The translations under genes were made by a program, and so were the position numbers. A stretch of DNA of 23,650 nt from Penium margaritaceum (Eukaryota; Streptophyta; Zygnematophyceae; Desmidiales; Peniaceae). The notes beneath the pieces were generated by a model. That model saw nothing but the letters and a program-made list of their open reading frames with translations, ran no database searches and was not told the DNA's origin. The stretch lies in the NCBI GenBank assembly GCA_023375785.1, contig SZWC01001550.1, forward strand, positions 256,177 to 279,826, written 5' to 3'. This document shows, in pieces, positions 20,958 to 23,650 of the stretch (position 1 is the stretch's first letter; each line of letters begins with the position of its first letter).

Positions 20958-21720
20958 GACCATTTGTGACTCGTGTTGTGAGTTGTCAAAGTTTACCACA
21001 CTCAGTGACATTACCTGGTCATGGTCAGTGACATATGCCTACTTTGGTTGGTCATCGTGCATGGTCTCCACACCGTGCCACAACGTATTGAAGCCCCTTG
21101 TGCTTGCTATGTGATACTTGGTGTTACCAAACAATTGTTTCCCCCTTTGACCATTTTTGGCTCGTATTATGAGTTGTCAACGTGGACCACACACAGCGGA
21201 TTTCTTTGGGCAAAGGCAGTAAACATGCCTACTTTGGTCGGTCATTGTGCATGGTAGCCACACCGTGCTACTACCGACTGAAGGTCATTGTACTTGGTAG
21301 TTGAGAACCGATATTCTCATAGCATTATTTCCTCTCCTGACCGTTTGTTACTCGTGTTATGGTTTGTCAACGTTGACCACCCATACTGAAGTTATCTGGT
21401 CATGATCAGTGATATATGCCTAGTTTGATTGTTTGGTGTGCATATTAGCCACACCGTGCAACTACGTATTGAAGTTCGTTGTTCTTTCTAGCCAGTACAT
21501 AGGCTTCCTAATCCATTGTTTTCCCCTCTGGCCATTCGTGACTCGTGTTATGCGTTTTCATTGTTGACCACATGAAGTGAAATTCTTTCGTCATGTTCAG
21601 TGACATATGCATACTTTGGTTGGTCACTGTGCATTGAAGCCACATTGTGCCACTACATATTAAAGGTATTTGTACTTGCTAGTAGATAACTTGTATTTAC
21701 AAACCATTACCTTCCACTCT
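20958..21720 (+). repeat. Tetramer HOR unit (763 bp)
   Basis: Monomers start at A 20958, B 21149, C 21339 and E 21530. It directly follows another tetramer, the only clear back-to-back pair apart from 1555-3079. The class C palindrome is damaged on one arm (tttgtcaacg). Confidence 0.92.
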
Positions 21721-22291
21721 GACCATTTGTGACTCGTGTTGTGAGTTGTCAAGTTTACCACACTTAATGACATTACTTGGGCATGGTCAGTGACATATGC
21801 CTACTTTGGTTGGTCATCGTGCATGGTCTCCACACCGTGCCACAACGTTTTGAAGCCCCTTGTGCTTGCTATGTGATACTTGGTGTTCCCAAACAATTGT
21901 TAGCCCCTCTGACCATTTGTGACTCGTATTGTGAGTTGTCAACATTGACCACACACAGCGGATTTCTTTGGTCAAAGACAGTACATATGCCTACTTTGGT
22001 CGGACATTGTGCATGGTAGCCACACCGTGCTACTACTGACTGAAGGTCGTTGTACTTGGTAGTTGGGAACCGATACTCCCATAGCATTGTTTCCTATCTT
22101 GACCGTTTGTGACTCGTGTTATGGTTGGTCAACGTTGACCACCCATATTGAAGTTATGCGGTCATGATCAGTGACATATGCCTAGTTTGGTTGTTTGGTG
22201 TGCGTATTAGCCACACCGTGCCACTACGTATTGAAGTTCTTTGTCCTTTCTAGTCAATACATAGGCTTCCCAAACCATTGTATCTCCCTCT
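21721..22291 (+). repeat. A-B-C run before the rearranged zone
   Basis: Monomers start at A 21721, B 21911 and C 22101. C has the pentamer tail (tagtcaatacatagg, attgtatctccctct), so a D monomer would be expected at 22292. A class B monomer follows instead. Confidence 0.9.
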
Positions 22292-22479
22292 GACCATTTG
22301 TGACTCGTATTATGAGTTGTCAACGTGGACCACACAGCGGATTTTTTTGGACAAAGGCAGTAAATATGCCTACTTTGGTCGGACATTGTGCATGGTAGCC
22401 ACACCGGGCTACTACTGACTCAAGGGCACTGTAGTTTGTAGTTGTGAACCGATATTCCCATAGCACTGTTTCCTGTCCT
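22292..22479 (+). repeat. Ectopic class B monomer after C (188 bp)
   Basis: This monomer reads cgtggaccacacagcgg, a tetramer-type B with the same loss of one AC step seen at 6319. It follows a pentamer C, a junction found nowhere else except the D/B hybrid at 3652. Its tail is also diverged (actcaagggcactgtag). Confidence 0.9.
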
Positions 22480-23243
22480 GACCGTTTGTGACTCGTGTTA
22501 TGCGTTTTCAACGTTGACCACATGAAGTGAAATTTGTTCGTCATTGTTAGTGACATATGCATACTCTGGTTGGTCACTGTGCACGCTAGCCATACTGTGC
22601 CACAGCTTGTTGAAGGTCTTTGTACTTCCTAATTGATAACTAGTGTTCCCAATCCATTATTTTCCCTTCTGGCCATTTGTGACTCTTATTATGCGTTTTC
22701 AACGTTGACCACATGAAGTGAAATTTGTTCGTCATTGTTAGTGACATATGCATACTCTGGTTGGTCACTGTGCACGCTAGCCATACTGTGCCACAGCTTG
22801 TTGAAGGTCTTTGTACTTCCTAATTGATAACTAGTGTTCCCAATCCATTATTTTCCCTTCTGGCCATTTGTGACTCTTATTATGCGTTTTCAACGTTGAC
22901 CACATGAAGTGAAATTTGTTCGTCATTGTTAGTGACATATGCATACTCTGGTTGGTCACTGTGCACGCTAGCCATACTGTGCCACAGCTTGTTGAAGGTC
23001 TTTGTACTTCCTAATTGATAACTAGTGTTCCCAATCCATTATTTTCCCTTCTGGCCATTTGTGACTCTTATTATGCGTTTTCAACGTTGACCACATGAAG
23101 TGAAATTTGTTCGTCATTGTTAGTGACATATGCATACTCTGGTTGGTCACTGTGCACGCTAGCCATACTGTGCCACAGCTTGTTGAAGGTCTTTGTACTT
23201 CCTAATTGATAACTAGTGTTTCCAATCCATTGTTTTCCCCTCT
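22480..23243 (+). repeat. Four tandem E/D hybrid monomers (4 x 191 bp), nearly identical
   Basis: The copies start at 22480, 22671, 22862 and 23053. Each has an E front (tatgcgttttcaacg, catgaagtgaaatttg) and a D back (gcacgctagccatac, cttcctaattgataactag). The switch lies in the shared ggttggtcactgtgca. The sequence is perfectly periodic at 191 bp from 22498 to 23220. Only the first copy's head, C-like (gaccgtttg), and the last copy's tail, ordinary D-like (tccattgttttcccctct), differ. This is the one place where a single monomer, and not a multi-monomer unit, has been amplified. Confidence 0.93.
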
Positions 23244-23650
23244 GACCATTTGTGACTCGTATTATGAGTTGTCAACGTTGACCACACACAGCGGATTTCT
23301 TTGGTCAAAGGCAGTACATATGCCTACTTTGGTCGGTCATTGTGCATGGTAGACACACCGTGCTACTACTGACTGAAGGTCGTTGTAATTGGTAGTTGAG
23401 AACCGAAATTCCCATAGCATTGTTTCCTGTCCTTCCCGTTTGTGACTCGTGTTATGGTTGGTCAACGTTGACCACCCATGTTGAAGTTCTGTGGTCATGA
23501 TCAGTGACATATGCCTAGTTTGGTTGTTTGGTTTGCATATTAGACATACCGTGCCACTACGTATTGAAGTTCCTTGTCCTTTCTTGTCAATACATAGGCT
23601 TCCCAAACCATTGTATCTCCCTCTGACCATTTGTGACTCGTGTTATGAGT
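23244..23650 (+). repeat. B-C-D run, right-truncated
   Basis: B starts at 23244, C at 23434, and the first 26 bases of a D start at 23625 (cgtgttatgagt). B directly follows a D tail, another non-canonical junction that closes the rearranged zone. The C palindrome is intact. The array continues beyond the window. Confidence 0.9.

Larger units (their letters stand above)
1..23650 (+). repeat. Tandem satellite array, 190-191 bp monomer with 4-mer and 5-mer higher-order repeats
   Basis: The anchor gaccatttgtgactcg, or a version with one or two changes, recurs every 190-191 bases from position 31 to 23625, about 125 times. All copies point the same way. Five diverged monomer classes (A-E) recur in fixed order, either A-B-C-D-E or A-B-C-E. 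No unrelated sequence interrupts the array and both window ends fall inside monomers. Known biology: multi-monomer higher-order repeats of this kind are typical of homogenising (peri)centromeric satellites in plants and animals. The centromeric role is inference. The strand label follows the given orientation and is arbitrary for a satellite. Confidence 0.98.

Noticed and set aside
1..23650. CRISPR array
   Set aside because: Units of 190 bp have no short-repeat/unique-spacer structure. All parts of the unit are repeated.
1..23650. Identity with a named satellite such as zebra finch Tgut191A
   Set aside because: Only the unit length agrees. I cannot compare sequences here, so no name is assigned.

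Overview
The window is, end to end, one uninterrupted array of tandem satellite DNA. I find no protein-coding gene, RNA gene, transposable element, CRISPR array or bacterial signal. The basic unit is a 190-191 bp monomer (a few copies are 180-195 bp), recognisable by the anchor gaccatttgtgactcg or a close variant. About 124 monomer-equivalents run head to tail in one orientation. This organisation is typical of a eukaryotic centromeric or pericentromeric satellite. The species cannot be named from sequence alone. Unit length matches several known satellites (for example zebra finch Tgut191A, also 191 bp), but I cannot confirm sequence identity with any of them.

The monomers fall into five diverged classes, called A to E here, arranged as higher-order repeats (HORs). 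Two HOR forms are interleaved: a pentamer A-B-C-D-E of about 953 bp (14 intact copies) and a tetramer A-B-C-E of about 762 bp (8 complete copies plus a partial one at the left edge). The tetramer lacks D and carries a hybrid C tail, which points to one ancestral C/D crossover. Pentamers split into two subfamilies, 5a and 5b, by linked variants in C, D and E. Some units are recombinants.

Layout: 1-4223 holds a 13-monomer block (tetramer, 5a, tetramer) and a second copy of it that lost three monomers, leaving a D/B hybrid at 3652. Positions 4224-8797 hold mostly 5a units with one tetramer. Position 8833 is an N at a contig join. Positions 9154-18292 alternate tetramers with 5a and 5b pentamers, with traces of a 14-monomer super-repeat. 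Position 18731 is a second N join. Positions 18861-21720 hold tetramers and one pentamer. Positions 22292-23243 are a rearranged zone that ends in four tandem E/D hybrid monomers, which are perfectly periodic at 191 bp over about 723 bp. The array continues past both window edges.

Both N joins at 8833 and 18731 sit between near-identical direct copies (356 and 187 bp offsets). Removing one copy at each restores perfect monomer and HOR phase, so they are most likely unmerged contig overlaps. The most striking sequence element inside the monomer is a dyad: class C has a perfect 16-bp palindrome inside a 26-nt near-perfect one, and the other classes keep decayed versions. Short open frames of 60-97 codons recur because the repeat recurs, and are not genes.
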